A DNA stretch of 64,000 bases, taken from assembly GCA_019746355.1 (NCBI GenBank), contig JAIESC010000013.1, positions 124,001-188,000 of the forward strand, written 5' to 3'. The stretch is from Xanthobacteraceae bacterium. Its GTDB lineage: Bacteria; Pseudomonadota; Alphaproteobacteria; Rhizobiales; Xanthobacteraceae. Position numbers and translations under genes: made by a program. Shown in pieces: positions 9,401-21,808 of this stretch. How positions within the stretch are numbered: the stretch's first letter is position 1; each line of letters begins with the position of its first letter. The notes under the pieces are model-generated. The model did not search any database and had not been told where the DNA came from. It was given only the letters and a program-made list of their open reading frames with translations.

Positions 9401-9556
9401 CTAGATCCGTCCCATGAGCAGCAGGATGATCAGGATAATGACGATCAATCCGAGGCCGCCTGACGGGTAATAGCCCCAGCCGGAGCTGTATGGCCAGGTC
9501 GGCAACGCACCGATCAGCAACAGAATCAGAATGACCAGCAAAACCGTGCTCAACAT
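9401..9556 (-). CDS. DUF3309-family small hydrophobic protein
   Basis: A 51-residue protein, MLSTVLLVILILLLIGALPT followed by a Trp/Tyr/Gly-rich turn (WPYSSGWGYYPSGG) and a second hydrophobic helix. The order of two helices around an aromatic-glycine loop is the pattern of DUF3309 proteins. Function unknown; a membrane location is inferred. The ATG has a strong AAGGAGG ribosome site 7 bases upstream, which sets the start. An EcfG-like promoter lies directly upstream, giving a short leader, so stress induction is likely. Confidence 0.8.
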   Translation of the reverse strand: MLSTVLLVILILLLIGALPTWPYSSGWGYYPSGGLGLIVIILIILLLMGRI

Positions 9557-9578
9557 GGTCGCCTCCTTGTGACAGAGC

Positions 9579-9604
9579 AACCCTTTGCGGTTGGAATTGG
9601 TTCC
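9579..9604 (-). promoter_or_regulatory. EcfG-like promoter of the DUF3309 gene
   Basis: Minus-strand GGAAC (9604-9600), 17 bases, GGTT (9582-9579); one base from consensus at the -10. It lies 23 bases before the start codon. Confidence 0.6.
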
Positions 9605-9675
9605 CATCGCGGAACCGAATCCCGGTCATCGCGCCTCAGGGGAGAGGCGGTTTTTGGCGAGCGATCTGCTCCGCC

Positions 9676-9700
9676 GGAACGCGCCGGCCGCATTCGCGTT
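9676..9700 (+). promoter_or_regulatory. EcfG-type promoter of the 63-residue protein gene
   Basis: GGAAC (9676-9680), 16 bases, CGTT (9697-9700), an exact consensus match placed 25 bases before the ATG at 9726. Confidence 0.72.
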
Positions 9701-9725
9701 GTGCCCGAATAACGAGGGCGACGTC

Positions 9726-9917
9726 ATGTCCGAGATATCGATGCCGGTGCTGCAAATCCGCAATTCCAACGGCGGAGCCTGGTGCGTCCACGCCGAATTT
9801 CCCGACGGAAGCTTCGAGGACATCGGAGGATTCAAGACGGAAAACGAGGCCAACGAATGGATCGCCAAGGACCTCCAACGCTGGCTGGAAAAGCGTGAAG
9901 GAAAATCCGGCACCTGA
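9726..9917 (+). CDS. Conserved-type small protein of unknown function, stress promoter
   Basis: A 63-residue acidic protein beginning MSEISMPVLQIRNSNGGAWC, with a compact pattern of beta strands (VLQIRNSNGGAWCVHAEFPDGSFEDIGGF) followed by a helix ENEANEWIAKDLQRWLEKRE. The layout, a small strand-rich front and an amphipathic helix with EAxxWI, is seen in short uncharacterised rhizobial proteins; I do not know a function. The start at 9726 is set by a GAGGG site and by the exact EcfG promoter 25 bases upstream; an earlier in-frame ATG would place start before the promoter. Confidence 0.7.
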   Translation: MSEISMPVLQIRNSNGGAWCVHAEFPDGSFEDIGGFKTENEANEWIAKDLQRWLEKREGKSGT

Positions 9918-9963
9918 GCGAGCGTGTGATCGATCAGCGGGTGCGAGCATCTGAAGATGCCCA

Positions 9964-12096
9964 TCACTCCCGCGGCTTGCCCGCGAACGCAACGATCGAG
10001 AGCGGCGGGGCGTGGAATTTGGCGCCCGGCCGCTCGGAGATGTCTTCGGCGAGCACCGACCCGATGCTGCTGTCGAGAACACGGGTCCAGCGCGCGACGT
10101 TGAGCCAGGGCGGAAACGTCATTTCGATCTCGCTCGGGGCGGCGTTGAACGTGAGCAGCAGCGCTTCGCCATCGGGGCTCGACGGCGCCAGCACGTAGGC
10201 GATAAACCGGCCTTCGGGAAAGTGCCAATCCTCCTCGCGCATCTCGGTGCCGTCGGGCCGCAGCCACAGCACGTCGTGGCTGCCGTCCGCCTTCTTGCCT
10301 TCGAGCCAGTGCCGCGTCCGCAGCTGCGCGAACCGCTTGCGCAGTCTTGCGAGGCCACTGACAAAGTCCGTCATGTCGTCGCCGGCGCGGCCGAGTCCTG
10401 ACCAATCGACCCAGCCGATCTCGTTGTCCTGACAATAGGCGTTGTTGTTGCCGGCCTGGCTGTTGCCGACCTCGTCACCCGCAAGCAGCAGCGGAATTCC
10501 CTGCGCGACGAAAAGCGTCGCCAACTGATTCCGCCGCAGCAGACGTCGCCGCTCGATGATGGACGGATCGTCGGTGGGACCTTCGACCCCGCAATTGAGG
10601 CTGATGTTGTCGTCGGAGCCGTCGTGGTTGGCCTCGCCGTTCGCCTCGTTGTGCTTGTGCTCGTAGCTGACGAGGTCGGCCAGCGTGAAGCCATCGTGCA
10701 CCGTGACGTGATTGATGCTGGCCCGCGGGCTGCGACCGTGGTGACGGAATTGGGCCGCCGATCCGGTCAGCGCGCCGGCAAGCTCGCCGAGCAGGTTGCC
10801 TTCGCCGCGCCAGTAGCGCCGCACGATCTTGCGGTAGACGTCGTTCCACTCCGACCAGCCCGGCGGAAAGAAGCCGACCTGATAGCCGCCCTGGCCGATG
10901 TCCCACGGCTCGGCAATCAGCTTGACGTCTGCCAGCACCGGGTCCTGGCGGATGGCGGCAAAGAACGCGGCGTGCGGATCGAATGCCGGCATGCGGCCGA
11001 GCGTGCTCGCGAGATCGAAGCGGAAGCCATCGATATGAAACACTTCGACCCAGTAGCGCAGCGAATCCATCACCATCTGCAGGACGCGCGGATGGGTGAG
11101 GTTCAGCGCGTTGCCGGTGCCGGCGTAGTTTTCATAGAAGCGCGGCTGGTCCGGCACCAGCCAGTAGTAGGCGGCGTTGTCGATGCCGCGGTAGCAGAGC
11201 GTGGGACCGAGATGATTGCCCTCGCAGGTGTGGTTGTAGACCACATCGAGGATTACCTCGATGCCGGCGCTGTGCAGCTCGGCAACGGTCGAGCGGAACG
11301 CGTTGCGGACGTTGCCGGAAAAATAGCGCTGCTCGGGCGCGAAAAAGCACAGCGAGTTGTAACCCCAGTAATTGCTGAGGCCGTGCTCCGGGAGATGGCG
11401 TTCATCGAGGAACGAATGGATCGGCAGCAGCTCGATCGCGGTGACGCCGAGCTTGTGCAGATGCTCGATCATCGCCGGTGATGAAAGCCCGCGGTAGGTG
11501 CCGCGCAATTCCTTGGGCACATCCTCGCGCAGCTGCGTCAGGCCTTTGACGTGCGCCTCGTAGATGATCGTGCTTTCCCAAGGCACGTGCGGACGGCGGT
11601 CCTCGCCCCAGGTGTAGGCCGGGTCCACCACGACCGACTTGAGCATGAACCTCGCGTTGTCGCGGCGGTCGAACGACAGATCCTCGCGCCTGTGGCCGAC
11701 GCGATAGGCGAGGTGCGCGTCGGTCCAGTGAAACGTGCCGCCGAGCCGCTTGCTGTAGGGGTCGATCAGGAGCTTGTGCGGATTGAAGCGGAAACCCGAT
11801 TCCGGGTCGTACGGCCCGTGCACGCGATAGCCGTAGAGCTGGCCGGGCTGCGTCGACGGCAGGTAGCCGTGCCAGACGTCGTCGGTGCGCTCCGGCAGCT
11901 CGATGCGATCGAGCTCGTTGCGCCCGAACTTGTCGAACAGGCACAGCTCGACCTTCTCGGCGCTCGAGGAGAACAGCGCGAAATTCGTGCCTTTGCCGTC
12001 CCAGGTCGCGCCGAGCGGATGCGGCGAGCCGGCGGCGATGCGCCGGTCAGACTTCCGGAACGAGATAGACGGCAGCAAGCGGCGGGAGGACAACAT
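9964..12096 (-). CDS. glgX: Glycogen debranching enzyme (isoamylase type)
   Basis: GH13 enzyme that cleaves alpha-1,6 branches of glycogen limit dextrin. The 710 residues carry an N-terminal CBM48-like domain ([15 protein letters not shown]), then [10 protein letters not shown], the nucleophile region [11 protein letters not shown], the acid/base region LIAEPWDIG and [19 protein letters not shown]. The ATG at 12096 has GGAG 6 bases upstream and lies inside the end of glgB, a 50-base overlap that suggests coupled translation. Last gene of glgE - treS/mak - glgB - glgX. Confidence 0.95.
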   Translation of the reverse strand: MLSSRRLLPSISFRKSDRRIAAGSPHPLGATWDGKGTNFALFSSSAEKVELCLFDKFGRNELDRIELPERTDDVWHGYLPSTQPGQLYGYRVHGPYDPESGFRFNPHKLLIDPYSKRLGGTFHWTDAHLAYRVGHRREDLSFDRRDNARFMLKSVVVDPAYTWGEDRRPHVPWESTIIYEAHVKGLTQLREDVPKELRGTYRGLSSPAMIEHLHKLGVTAIELLPIHSFLDERHLPEHGLSNYWGYNSLCFFAPEQRYFSGNVRNAFRSTVAELHSAGIEVILDVVYNHTCEGNHLGPTLCYRGIDNAAYYWLVPDQPRFYENYAGTGNALNLTHPRVLQMVMDSLRYWVEVFHIDGFRFDLASTLGRMPAFDPHAAFFAAIRQDPVLADVKLIAEPWDIGQGGYQVGFFPPGWSEWNDVYRKIVRRYWRGEGNLLGELAGALTGSAAQFRHHGRSPRASINHVTVHDGFTLADLVSYEHKHNEANGEANHDGSDDNISLNCGVEGPTDDPSIIERRRLLRRNQLATLFVAQGIPLLLAGDEVGNSQAGNNNAYCQDNEIGWVDWSGLGRAGDDMTDFVSGLARLRKRFAQLRTRHWLEGKKADGSHDVLWLRPDGTEMREEDWHFPEGRFIAYVLAPSSPDGEALLLTFNAAPSEIEMTFPPWLNVARWTRVLDSSIGSVLAEDISERPGAKFHAPPLSIVAFAGKPRE

Positions 12097-14200
12097 GAAG
12101 CTCCGGACTGTCGGCTGTCACAACCGCGGTCGCATGGCCCGCGTTCCCAACGTTGCTGCCTCCATAAACGGCAGCGTCGGTGTTGAGCACCTCGCGCCAA
12201 TTGCCCGCGAACGGTACGCGGATGCGGTAGTTGTGCCGCACCGCGGGGGTGAAGTTGACGGCGACGACGCAGCGCGCGTTGGGATCGCGGCCCTTGCGCA
12301 GCCACGCGAACACGCTCTGGTTGGCGTCGTCGGTGATGAGCCACTCGAAGCCGTTGCCGTCGCAGTCGAGCTGGTGCAGCGCCGGCGTCGTGCGATAAAG
12401 CTGGTTGAGATCGCGGACCAGGTTCTGCACGCCGAGATGTGGCTGATGTCCCAGCAAGTGCCACGGCAGGCTCACGTCGTGATTCCACTCGGTGTCCTGG
12501 CCGAACTCGCAGCCCATGAACATCAGCTTCTTGCCGGGATGGCCGAACATGAAGCCATAGTAGGCGCGGAGATTGGCGAAGCGCTGCCACGCATCGCCCG
12601 GCATGCGGCCGAGGATCGAGCGCTTGCCGTGCACCACCTCGTCGTGTGAGAGCGGCAGGATGAAGTTCTCGAAGAAGGCGTAGTGCAGGCCGAACAGGAT
12701 GCTGCCGTGATGGAAACGGCGGTGGATCGGCTCCTTGGAAATGTAGTCGAGGGTATCGTGCATCCACCCCATGTTCCACTTGTAGCCGAAGCCGAGTCCG
12801 CCCCAGTCGACCGGACGCGACACCATGGGCCATGCGGTCGACTCCTCGGCGATCGTGGCGGCGTGCGGATGGCGCGCATATAGCTGCGTGTTGGTACGGC
12901 GCAGGAACTCGATCGCCTCGATGTTCTCGCGGCCGCCATACTTGTTCGGGATCCAGCCGCCCTGCGGCCGGCTGTAATCGAGATAGAGCATGGAGGCGAC
13001 CGCGTCGACGCGAAGTCCGTCGATGCCGTAGCGCTCGAGCCAGAACAGTGCGTTGGAGACAAGGAAGTTTGTGACCTCGACGCGGCCGTAGTTGTAGATC
13101 AGCGTGTCCCAGTCGAGATGCCGGCCTTGCTGCGGATTGGCGTGCTCGTAGAGTGCGGTGCCGTCGAAGTGGGCAAGGCCGTGCGGGTCGTCGGGGAAGT
13201 GCCCCGGCACCCAGTCGAGCAGCACGCCGAGGCCTGCGCGATGGCAGGCGTTGACCAGCTCGACGAAATCCTCCGGTGAGCCGAACCGGCTGGTCGGCGC
13301 GAACAGGCCGGTCGGCTGGTAGCCCCACGAGCCGTCGAACGGATGCTCGGCGATCGGCAGGAGCTCGATATGGGTAAAGCCCATGTCGGCGGCGTAGCGC
13401 GGAAGCTGCGCGGCCAGCTCACGGTAGGTGAGCCAGCGGTTGTTCTCCTCGGGCTTTCTTCGCCACGAGCCGAGGTGGACCTCGTAGATCGATATCGGCG
13501 CGTCGAGCGCATTGGCGTTGTGCGGAAGCCGCGCCGGCTGCGGCAGCTTCGCCGCGTCGATCACCACCGAGGCGGTCGAGGGGCGCACTTCGGCCGCGAA
13601 CGCCATCGGGTCCGATTTCAGCGGCAGCATCAGGCCGTCAGGACCGATGATTTCGTATTTGTATTTGTCGTAGGGCCTGACCTCGGGGACGAAGATCTCC
13701 CAGTAGCCATGGCCGCGCGCGCGCATGGCGTGGCGGCGGCCGTCCCACAGGTTGAAGTCGCCGACCACGCTGACGCGGCGGGCGTTCGGCGCGAACACCG
13801 CGAACGCCACGCCGTCCACCCCGTCATGGCGCATCGGGTGCGCGCCGAGCCTGTTGTAGAGCTCGAGATGGGTGCCTTCGCCGAGCAGATAGAGGTCGAG
13901 ATCGGAGAGGATCGGCGGGAAGCGGTAGGCGTCCTCCATCTCGACCTCGCGGTCGCCGTAGCGCGCCTGCAACCGGTAATGCTGGTCGCCCGAGGCGACG
14001 CGGCCTGCGAACAGGCCGGCCTCGTGGATGCGCGGCAGCTCGCTGACCTGGCCGGCGTCGTCGATCACCTTCACGGTGGCGGCGTCGGGGAGGAACACGC
14101 GCACGACCGGCGCCTCGCCCTCGAAATGCAGGCCGAGATAGTTGAACGGGTCGGCGTGGCGGCCGCTGACGATCGCTTCCGCGGCAGGTGAGTGCGTCAT
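12047..14200 (-). CDS. glgB: 1,4-alpha-glucan branching enzyme
   Basis: GH13 enzyme that makes alpha-1,6 branches. The 717 residues show the N-terminal [10 protein letters not shown] module, the second CBM48 region [17 protein letters not shown], the catalytic region with [29 protein letters not shown] and [14 protein letters not shown], and a C-terminal beta domain ending at VYLVPEV. The start at 14200 is chosen because its ATG overlaps the treS stop as ATGA, a classic coupling. It branches the linear glucan made by GlgE in the same operon. Confidence 0.96.
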   Translation of the reverse strand: MTHSPAAEAIVSGRHADPFNYLGLHFEGEAPVVRVFLPDAATVKVIDDAGQVSELPRIHEAGLFAGRVASGDQHYRLQARYGDREVEMEDAYRFPPILSDLDLYLLGEGTHLELYNRLGAHPMRHDGVDGVAFAVFAPNARRVSVVGDFNLWDGRRHAMRARGHGYWEIFVPEVRPYDKYKYEIIGPDGLMLPLKSDPMAFAAEVRPSTASVVIDAAKLPQPARLPHNANALDAPISIYEVHLGSWRRKPEENNRWLTYRELAAQLPRYAADMGFTHIELLPIAEHPFDGSWGYQPTGLFAPTSRFGSPEDFVELVNACHRAGLGVLLDWVPGHFPDDPHGLAHFDGTALYEHANPQQGRHLDWDTLIYNYGRVEVTNFLVSNALFWLERYGIDGLRVDAVASMLYLDYSRPQGGWIPNKYGGRENIEAIEFLRRTNTQLYARHPHAATIAEESTAWPMVSRPVDWGGLGFGYKWNMGWMHDTLDYISKEPIHRRFHHGSILFGLHYAFFENFILPLSHDEVVHGKRSILGRMPGDAWQRFANLRAYYGFMFGHPGKKLMFMGCEFGQDTEWNHDVSLPWHLLGHQPHLGVQNLVRDLNQLYRTTPALHQLDCDGNGFEWLITDDANQSVFAWLRKGRDPNARCVVAVNFTPAVRHNYRIRVPFAGNWREVLNTDAAVYGGSNVGNAGHATAVVTADSPELHVVLPPLAAVYLVPEV

Positions 14201-17200
14201 GTCATCACCACGCCGTGCCGTGCCAGGATGCGCAATGTGCCATCCAGGGGAACGTGCAGCCACCCCGGACGGTTCATCAGCTCGTACTGCATTTCGTAGA
14301 ACGCCTTTTCGAGCAGGAAGAAGTCAAGCAGGTTCTGCGCCTCTCGCGCGTCGGCCGGCCACAGGGAAGCTTCGGTGTAGGTCCGGCACGCGTTCCAGAA
14401 TTCCTCGGTGGCCTTCTCGCGCCAGATCGCAAGCTTCGGCGGCAGCAACGCCCGCTCCTCCGGCGTCAGGTGGACCGCACTGAGCAGAGCCGATGTGGTC
14501 GAATAGTCGATCGAGCGGATCATGCCCGCGACGTCGCGCGCGGCCGGCACCTTGCGCCGCCGCTCCTCGAGCGTGCGGCCCGGCTCGCCCTCGAAGTCGA
14601 GGATGAAGGCGTCGTCCCTGACGATCAGAACCTGGCCGAGATGGAAGTCGCCGTGATGCCGGACCTTCAGCGCCGAAGTTTTCGGCGGCAGCAGCCCGTC
14701 GATGTGATCGGAGATCTGCTTGCGCCTCTGCAGCAGGCGATCGACGGCGGCCGCGCCGGCATCGTCCATTTCGTGACGCTTGGCGGCGAGCACGTCGAAG
14801 ATCTGGCTGCTGCGTTCGAGCAGGCGCTCGGTCCATGCGGCGATGTCGGCCTCGCTGATCGGTTCTGGCGCGAAATCGGCAATGTCGGCCCGGCTGGCGA
14901 GCGCGGTTTGCAGTTCGCCGGTGCGCAGCCCGATCTGACGGATACGCTGCAAATAGGACGCAAGCTCGTGGCTCTGCTCGGGCGGTTCCGCGGCGGTGCC
15001 GCGCTGGTCGTCGATGAAACGGCCGAGATGTGCGGCGGTGACTGACCAGGCATCGCCCTGGTTGCCGACGAAGCGATGCACGACGGCAAGCGCGCTGTGC
15101 CTGCCGCTCTCGACCAGCTCCGCCGAGCCCAGAAGGTCGGGCACGTTCTTGTAGGCCGTGTGCTCCAGCAGGAAGCGGCCGACCTCGATCTCGGGATGGA
15201 TCCCTTCATTGACCTTGCGGAGTATCTTGATGACGCAGGCTTGGTCGGCGACGACCGTGGTGTTGGACTGCTCGGGGTTCGGCGACGTGACCGCATCGCA
15301 GGCCGGCACGGGCATCTCGCGGAAAGCTGTGGTCGGACGGAACTCGACCGTGAGACCGTCCTGTCCGATGCTGCGGCCCTCGTGCACGGCCTTCAGCAGC
15401 GTCGCAACGAATTCGCGGTCGGACGCAGCATCGAGCAACGTGCCCTCACGGGACAGGCGGCGGACCGCGGCCATCACGTTCGCGCCGCCGCCGTCGATCA
15501 GGTCGGGGCGGGTCCATCGCACCATCAGCGGAATGAAATAGCGCGACACCGCTTGCTGCCTGTCCGGCACGTTGACGAATGCGAGCGCGATGCCGCCGGC
15601 GTCGTCTTCAAGCGGGATGACGGTATCGACCTTGGCGGTGGTGATGGCATGCGCCTTCTCGGCAAACCACCGCCGGTCGCGCAGGAACGCGGGCAGCACG
15701 TCGCTCTCGATCGCGTGACGCTCGCGGCCTGCGAACAGCGAATGCCAGCCGGCGATCCAGACCAGGGTCGTCAGCTCGCGGCTCGCCGGCTTTGGCGGGA
15801 CCCTGACGTGGGGCTCGGACAGCTGGAACCAGTAGAACCCGTAGGGCGAGAGCGTAATCACATAGGGCGCCTCGCCAATGGGGGGAAAGGCGCTGCGGCC
15901 GAGCATCTCGATCGGTTCGCGGCCTTTCCAGGGGCTCAAGTCCAGCTCGGCGGCCTGCGCCGAGCGCGACATGTTGGCAACGCAGAGAATGGTGTCGTTC
16001 TCATATTCGCGCACGTAAGCGAGCATGGTGCGGTTGGCCGGGCGGATGAAGCGCAGGGTGCCGCGGCTGAAAGCCAGGCTGGAGCGGCGCACGCCGATCA
16101 GCCGTTTGGTCCAGTGCAGCAGCGAGGAGGGGCTGCGCTGCTGCGCCTCGACGTTGACCGACTGGTGACCGTAGACCGAGTCCATGATGACCGGCAGGAA
16201 AAGCCGCGCCGGATCGCAGCGCGAGAACCCGCCGTTGCGGTCGGACGTCCATTGCATCGGCGTGCGCACGCCGTTGCGGTCGCCGAGATAGATGTTGTCG
16301 CCCATGCCGATCTCGTCGCCGTAATAGATGATCGGCGTGCCGGGAAGCGAGAACAGCAGCGCGTTCATCAGCTCGATCTTGCGGCGGTCGTTGTCCATCA
16401 GCGGCGCAAGACGCCGGCGGATGCCGAGGTTGATGCGCGCGCGCGGATCGTTGGCATAGGTCGACCACAGGTAGTCGCGCTCGACGTCGGTGACCATTTC
16501 CAGCGTCAGCTCGTCGTGATTGCGGAGAAACAGCGCCCACTGGCAGTTCGCCGGAATGTCCGGGGTCTGGCGCATGATGTCGGCAATCGGGAAACGGTCC
16601 TCCTGCGCGATCGCCATGTAGATGCGCGGCATCAGCGGGAAGTGATAGGCCATGTGGCATTCGTCGCCGTCGCCGAAATAGGCGCTGACGTCCTCCGGCC
16701 ACTGGTTGGCCTCGGCGAGCAAGAGCTTGCCCGGCTTGTAGGCGTCGAGCTCCTTGCGGATCTGCTTGATGACGGCGTGGGTCTCGGGGAGGTTCTCGCT
16801 GCTGGTGCCCTCGCGCTCGCACAGATAGGGGATCGCGTCGAGCCGGAAACCGTCCACGCCCATATCGAGCCAGCGGCGCATCACCTGGACGATCGCCCAG
16901 AGTACGCGCGGATTGTCGAAATTCAGGTCCGGCTGATGCGAGAAGAAGCGGTGCCAGTAGTAGGCGCCGGCCTCCGGGCACCAGGCCCAGTTCGATTTTT
17001 CCGTATCGGTGAAAATAATTCGGGTGCCGGAATATTTCTGGTCGTTGTCGTTCCAGACATACCAGTTGCGCGCGTCGGTGGTGGGGCCGCTGCGGCGCGC
17101 GCGCTTGAACCACGGATGCTGATCCGAGGTGTGATTGATCACGAGCTCGGTGATGACGCGAAGGCCCCGGCGATGGGCCTCGGTGATGAAGCGCTTGAAG

Positions 17201-17478
17201 TCGCGCAGCGAGCCGAAATCCGGATTGATGCGGCGGTAGTCGGCGATATCGTAGCCGTCGTCCTTGCCGGGGCTGGGATAGAACGGCAGCAGCCAGACCG
17301 CGTTGACGCCGAGGTCCTGGAGATAATCGAGCTGCTGCGTAAGGCCGATGAAATCGCCGATGCCGTCGTTGTTGCTGTCGGCGAACGCCTTGACGTGCAA
17401 CTGATAGATGATCGCGTCCTTGTACCAAAGCTCCTTGTGGAGGTCCGGCTGCAACTCGATCTGCGGCAGGATGTTCAC
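14197..17478 (-). CDS. treS: Trehalose synthase (isomerase) fused to maltokinase
   Basis: A 1,093-residue fusion. Residues 1 to about 560 are a GH13 TreS that interconverts trehalose and maltose: nucleophile Asp214 in FRLDAIP, acid/base Glu256 in LLLAEANQW and Asp322 in RNHDEL. The C-terminal half is an aminoglycoside-kinase-like maltokinase (Mak/Pep2 type) with [11 protein letters not shown] near residue 940 and the metal-binding DFEGEP near 960, giving maltose 1-phosphate, the GlgE donor. Fusion of these two steps is known in many proteobacteria. The start is 15 bases after glgE and the end overlaps glgB by 4 bases, so the four genes form one operon. Confidence 0.95.
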   Translation of the reverse strand: MNILPQIELQPDLHKELWYKDAIIYQLHVKAFADSNNDGIGDFIGLTQQLDYLQDLGVNAVWLLPFYPSPGKDDGYDIADYRRINPDFGSLRDFKRFITEAHRRGLRVITELVINHTSDQHPWFKRARRSGPTTDARNWYVWNDNDQKYSGTRIIFTDTEKSNWAWCPEAGAYYWHRFFSHQPDLNFDNPRVLWAIVQVMRRWLDMGVDGFRLDAIPYLCEREGTSSENLPETHAVIKQIRKELDAYKPGKLLLAEANQWPEDVSAYFGDGDECHMAYHFPLMPRIYMAIAQEDRFPIADIMRQTPDIPANCQWALFLRNHDELTLEMVTDVERDYLWSTYANDPRARINLGIRRRLAPLMDNDRRKIELMNALLFSLPGTPIIYYGDEIGMGDNIYLGDRNGVRTPMQWTSDRNGGFSRCDPARLFLPVIMDSVYGHQSVNVEAQQRSPSSLLHWTKRLIGVRRSSLAFSRGTLRFIRPANRTMLAYVREYENDTILCVANMSRSAQAAELDLSPWKGREPIEMLGRSAFPPIGEAPYVITLSPYGFYWFQLSEPHVRVPPKPASRELTTLVWIAGWHSLFAGRERHAIESDVLPAFLRDRRWFAEKAHAITTAKVDTVIPLEDDAGGIALAFVNVPDRQQAVSRYFIPLMVRWTRPDLIDGGGANVMAAVRRLSREGTLLDAASDREFVATLLKAVHEGRSIGQDGLTVEFRPTTAFREMPVPACDAVTSPNPEQSNTTVVADQACVIKILRKVNEGIHPEIEVGRFLLEHTAYKNVPDLLGSAELVESGRHSALAVVHRFVGNQGDAWSVTAAHLGRFIDDQRGTAAEPPEQSHELASYLQRIRQIGLRTGELQTALASRADIADFAPEPISEADIAAWTERLLERSSQIFDVLAAKRHEMDDAGAAAVDRLLQRRKQISDHIDGLLPPKTSALKVRHHGDFHLGQVLIVRDDAFILDFEGEPGRTLEERRRKVPAARDVAGMIRSIDYSTTSALLSAVHLTPEERALLPPKLAIWREKATEEFWNACRTYTEASLWPADAREAQNLLDFFLLEKAFYEMQYELMNRPGWLHVPLDGTLRILARHGVVMT

Positions 17479-17493
17479 GACAAACGCTCGCCT

Positions 17494-19603
<2,110 letters not shown>

Positions 19604-19620
<17 letters not shown>

Positions 19621-19975
19621 CGGGGAAGAAACAGGTCTCTTTGCCCGAATAGACGAACAGCGTGGGTTTGCCTCCCGGAGCCGAGCGGCCCCAGTGGATC
19701 ACGTCGTCGGGAATGCGCCGCCATTGCCCGCCGTCGAGCCAGTACCATTCGTCACCGCCGGTGGCTCGGCTGACCGTGAATTTGGTCTTCACGACATCGG
19801 CGTGGTCGCAGCACTTTTTGAATGAAAAGCGTATTTTGGCGGCCTCGGTGAGTTCGGCATTGCGATACCACTCCCGCACCTCGGGCGGGCTTGACGCATA
19901 TTCCGGCTTCCATTCGGCATTCGACTGGCAAATGAGGGCGAGCGTGGCGCCGAGATAACAAAGGGGCCGTCTCAC
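19604..19975 (-). CDS. Small secreted protein of unknown function
   Basis: A 123-residue protein with an N-terminal signal peptide (RRPLCYLGATLALICQSNAE, cleavage likely after SNA). The mature part has EVREWYRNAELTEAAKIRFS, a CC pair in FKKCCDHADVVKTKF, Trp-rich DEWYWLDGGQWRRIPDDVIHW and a C-terminal YSGKETCFFPGDGG. Three cysteines and many aromatic residues suggest a small folded periplasmic domain. I do not recognise a named family. The GTG start at 19975 has ACAGGAGAG upstream. It ends inside the longest glgE frame and may be transcribed with it. Confidence 0.75.
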
Positions 19976-20133
19976 GCGGTTCTCTCCTGTCCGGAGGACG
20001 TCTCGCGGGCCCCATGCAGGAAACGAGGCGCCGGCGGTCCGCCCCCTCGTCCCTTTTCTGGACCATCAATTCCACGCCTGAGCACTGGTTCCTGCGCGGC
20101 GGAATTAATTGCTGCGCTTCCGCCGAGGCGGTC

Positions 20134-20159
20134 GGAACCGACCTCTTTCAGGTCACGTT
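20134..20159 (+). promoter_or_regulatory. EcfG-type promoter of the small hydrophilic protein
   Basis: GGAAC (20134-20138), 17 bases, CGTT (20156-20159), an exact EcfG consensus match. The ribosome site AAGGAGAG and the ATG at 20180 follow directly, giving a leader of about 15 bases. Confidence 0.78.
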
Positions 20160-20179
20160 GCCATTCCAAGGAGAGAAAG

Positions 20180-20431
20180 ATGGCAGGAGAGAACACAAGG
20201 CGCAGCGAGACCGGTGCGGGGCTGCGCGGTCGCGACAAGCAGCAAGACGATTTGCGGGATCGCGACAAAGGGCAGGGCGTCGTCCGCGACGAGCGCGGCC
20301 AGGAGCAGCCGGCCGACAAACGCCGGGCACAGCAGAACAGTCGCGGCCAACAAAGCGCGGGTGTGCGGGCGCAAAAGGCGGCGGCTGAAGACGACACTCC
20401 ATCGCCCGGCGAGCCGGCCCGCGGCGAGTGA
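20180..20431 (+). CDS. Small, very hydrophilic, probably disordered stress protein
   Basis: An 83-residue protein made almost wholly of Arg, Asp, Glu, Gln, Gly, Lys, Ala and Ser, with repeated DKQQDDLRDRDKGQG-like stretches and no hydrophobic core. This is hydrophilin-like composition, typical of disordered desiccation- or osmotic-stress proteins, but I do not recognise a defined family. A strong AAGGAGAG ribosome site and an exact EcfG promoter immediately upstream support a real, stress-induced gene. It stands between the glucan operon (divergent) and the broken aldolase. Confidence 0.75.
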   Translation: MAGENTRRSETGAGLRGRDKQQDDLRDRDKGQGVVRDERGQEQPADKRRAQQNSRGQQSAGVRAQKAAAEDDTPSPGEPARGE

Positions 20432-20484
20432 TTGGCTTGAACTTATTGGTTCCGCAAGCTGACACGCGTCCTGCTTAAGACCCC

Positions 20485-20807
20485 ATGCTGGTGGTCAACG
20501 ACGCGACCGGGCGGTCGCTCGCGAAGACGCTCGGGGCAGGGCGCGTGTGCCTGCTGCGCGGGCACGGCGCGGTGATCGCAACGAGCGAGCTCAGGGCCAC
20601 CGTGATGGTGTCGATCGGACTGATGTGCAACGCGGCGATGCTGATCCAGGCGCACACGCTGTCGCAGGGCCGCGGCGACGCCGCGGTGAAGCATCTCAGC
20701 CCCGCCGAGATCGAGGCGACCTCGAAATCCTGCTCGGCCCGCTCGGATTGGAGCGGGCGTGGGAATACTGGCGGGTGCGCGCGGGCTTTCCGGCCCGGGA
20801 GGAGTAG
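20485..20807 (+). pseudogene. Class II aldolase/adducin-family remnant, N-truncated and frameshifted
   Basis: Only the C-terminal half of a class II aldolase-like protein is present. The stretch TGRSLAKTLGAGRVCLLRGHGAV matches the metal-site region of the intact relative at 59.1 kb (QGASLAKTLGKGPVALMRGH). After LSPAEIEA the frame shifts by one near 20710; the other frame continues with LLGPLGLERAWEYWRVRAGF and ends at 20807. No start codon with a ribosome site is seen, and the N-terminal half is missing upstream. I read it as a decayed gene. It is tail to tail with the cupin gene, whose stop follows at once. Confidence 0.75.
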
Positions 20808-21797
20808 CTATTCCACCGCCTCGAACCGGTAATAGCTCGAAAAGCGCAGCAGCGGCTCGTCGCTGAGCGCGAACAGCTGCGCGTCCGACGTGGCGCGGTG
20901 GCCGATCGCGCACCAGCACGGTGCCGCGATTGTGTCGCCGGCGCGCCAGGAGAAGCGCCGATCGCCGATGGTGCTTTCGCCCGAACCTTCGGTCACCAGG
21001 AAGATCGTGTTGGCGGTGGTGCGATAGCGCCGCGTGTTGGCGCCGACGGCGAGCCGCTCCATCGTCAATCCCATCGGCGGCATGCTCGGCGCTTCGAGCG
21101 TGACGCGAGGGCCGTGGAAGCCTTCGCCGTCGGCCGTCGCGGCATCGAGCCGGCGCGCGATGTCCTCGCGCTTGAAGCGGAACGGAGAGCTTTCCACCAC
21201 GCGCTCGACCTTTTCGTGCTTGTCCGGATGCTCCTGATAAAACATCGGCTCGAGCAGGTGCGTGAGCGGCACGTCGAGCCCGTCGAACCAGTAGGCCGGC
21301 CGGTCGCCGTCATGGCCGTGGCCGTGCCAGCACCAGCCTGGCGTGAGCACCACGTCGCCGGTCTCCATCGGCATCTTCTCGCCGTTGACGGTGGAGAACG
21401 AGCCCTTGCCGTCGATGATGACGCGCAGCGCATGCGACGAATGCCGGTGCGACGGCGCCTTCTCGCCGGGCAGGATCATCTGGTAGGCGCAGACCAGCGT
21501 GCGCGTGGTTTCGAAGTTGGCGCCCGGCGCGGGATTGCGCATCACCAGGTTGCGGCGTTCGGCGAGCGTCACGTCGATCAGCCGGCCGGCGGCGTCGAGG
21601 CCGGCCTTGGCGTCTTCCCAGGTCCATTGCGCCGGGCCGAACTCCGGCCGCGGCTCGCCCCACAGGATCGGCTTCTTGCGCGGCACCCAGCCGGGCGTGA
21701 AGTTGACGCTGCCGGCCGCTTCATAAAGCGTTTCGAGGTCTGGAATATCGCGTTGCGACAGGTTTTGCGGAGCGGCGACAGCAGCGGCAACGGACAT
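20808..21797 (-). CDS. Gentisate 1,2-dioxygenase-like bicupin protein
   Basis: A 329-residue two-cupin protein related to gentisate/1-hydroxy-2-naphthoate dioxygenases, Fe(II) enzymes that cleave the ring of hydroxylated benzoates. The first cupin holds the metal motif SHRHSSHALR with a later His in WCWHGHGHDG; the second cupin (TTANTIFLVTEGSGES...GHRATSDAQLF) lacks an HxH pair, as is common. The ATG has GGAGG upstream. It begins 11 bases after the luciferase-like gene ends, so the pair is probably one operon for oxidation of an aromatic or heteroaromatic compound. True substrate unknown. Confidence 0.85.
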   Translation of the reverse strand: MSVAAAVAAPQNLSQRDIPDLETLYEAAGSVNFTPGWVPRKKPILWGEPRPEFGPAQWTWEDAKAGLDAAGRLIDVTLAERRNLVMRNPAPGANFETTRTLVCAYQMILPGEKAPSHRHSSHALRVIIDGKGSFSTVNGEKMPMETGDVVLTPGWCWHGHGHDGDRPAYWFDGLDVPLTHLLEPMFYQEHPDKHEKVERVVESSPFRFKREDIARRLDAATADGEGFHGPRVTLEAPSMPPMGLTMERLAVGANTRRYRTTANTIFLVTEGSGESTIGDRRFSWRAGDTIAAPCWCAIGHRATSDAQLFALSDEPLLRFSSYYRFEAVE

Positions 21798-21808
21798 GCG
21801 AGCCTCCT

